From Nocardiopsis sp. NRRL B-16309 (GTDB lineage Bacteria; Actinomycetota; Actinomycetes; Streptosporangiales; Streptosporangiaceae): a DNA stretch of 5,002 nucleotides. A program made the position numbers and the translations under genes. The first letter of the stretch is position 1. Each line of letters begins with the position of its first letter. The stretch is from contig NZ_LGEC01000112.1 in assembly GCF_001279585.1 (NCBI RefSeq), positions 1 to 5,002 on the forward strand, written 5' to 3'. This document shows, one piece after another, positions 4,652 through 5,002 of the stretch. The notes beneath the pieces were generated by a model. That model did no database searches, was not told the origin of the DNA, and saw nothing but the letters and a program-made list of their open reading frames with translations.

Positions 4652-5002
4652 GGGGTCCCCTGTTCTGCGCGGGTGTTGATCTGGATGGTGGCGTCGTGCA
4701 CGCGTACGGGCCAGGTGGTGAGGCGGACGGTCTCGTCGTCCAGGCTCTGGCCGGTGCGCAGGGAGAAGACGTTCTTGAGCATGGGTGAGGCGACGGTGGG
4801 CTCGCCTGCGCGGTCGCCGACGATGCCGCGGGACATGACGGCGGCCTGGGTGAAGGGGTCGATGTTGTCGACGGCGTAGTAGTGGTCGTCCAGGGTGCGG
4901 AAGAGGGCGACCTGGCGGCCGTCGGGCATCAGGACGGCGGCGCCGTCGGCTGGGTGCAGGCGGTGGGTAGGGCAGGCGTTGATCCAGAGGGCGGGCTGGG
5001 TG
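4648..5002 (-). CDS. nirD: Assimilatory nitrite reductase small subunit NirD (start beyond right edge)
   Basis: The last 117 residues of NirD, the small subunit of cytoplasmic NAD(P)H-nitrite reductase, which with the siroheme subunit NirB reduces nitrite to ammonium. The sequence follows the family closely: LWINACP near the N-terminus, GRQVALFR, YYAVDNIDPFTQAAVMSRGIVGD, GEPTVASPMLKNVFSLRTGQ and a terminal VRVHDATIQIN. The fold is Rieske-like, but the cluster-binding Cys-x-His pairs are replaced by DNIDPF and SPMLKN, as is normal for NirD, so no iron-sulphur cluster is expected. An internal ATG at 4929 is not the start: conserved NirD sequence continues upstream to the window edge. Compared with E. 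coli NirD, only a few residues are missing. It is the first visible gene of the operon; nirB is expected just upstream, outside the window. Its TGA overlaps the TTG of the regulator gene. Confidence 0.92.
   Translation of the reverse strand, partial: TQPALWINACPTHRLHPADGAAVLMPDGRQVALFRTLDDHYYAVDNIDPFTQAAVMSRGIVGDRAGEPTVASPMLKNVFSLRTGQSLDDETVRLTTWPVRVHDATIQINTRAEQGTP

Noticed and set aside
3614..4879. Plus-strand open frame of 421 codons rich in Gly and Ala
   Set aside because: It is the antisense shadow of the regulator and nirD genes, whose minus-strand products have clear family matches.
4648..4929. NirD starting at the internal ATG at 4929
   Set aside because: Upstream in-frame residues (LWINACP and following) align with the conserved NirD N-terminus, so the true start lies beyond the window.
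4648..5002. Rieske iron-sulphur protein as the function of the rightmost gene
   Set aside because: The fold is Rieske-like, but both Cys-x-His ligand pairs are missing and the overall sequence follows NirD.

Overview
The window is very GC-rich, with nearly every third codon position G or C, GTG and TTG starts, and all recognisable genes on the minus strand. This base use, together with a HemD/winged-helix fusion regulator next to nirD, points to a high-GC actinomycete (Streptomyces/Nocardiopsis/mycobacterial relatives). The genus cannot be fixed from the sequence alone.

Read in the direction of transcription (right to left), the window opens with the 3' part of nirD, the small subunit of assimilatory NADH-nitrite reductase. 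It overlaps an NnaR-type regulator (uroporphyrinogen-III-synthase-like domain plus OmpR-type winged helix) by a TTGA junction. That gene overlaps a two-domain CbiX/SirB-like sirohydrochlorin chelatase by an ATGA junction. The three form a compact nitrite-assimilation module: the reductase, its probable activator, and the enzyme that puts iron into sirohydrochlorin to make the reductase's siroheme. A perfect 10-bp GC hairpin 24 bases after the chelatase stop closes the operon. nirB probably lies beyond the right edge.

Next comes a separately controlled gene for a membrane-anchored or secreted RlpA-like double-psi beta-barrel protein (cell-wall remodelling type). Its upstream region holds nested inverted repeats and a GGTCAC-N5-GGTCAC direct repeat.

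Positions 691-1798 form an unusually long stretch (about 1.1 kb) in which I find no credible gene. It is GC-rich, biased to G on the plus strand, and carries two clusters of diverged tandem repeats and several inverted repeats.

The left edge holds the N-terminal 230 residues of a TM0106-type RecB-like nuclease with intact PD-(D/E)XK and QxxxY motifs. It starts at a TTG behind a good Shine-Dalgarno sequence and runs off the window.

No CRISPR array, mobile element, tRNA or rRNA was seen. The gene content is mostly known biology. The least explained parts are the repeat-bearing 1.1-kb gap and the structured region upstream of the RlpA-like gene.
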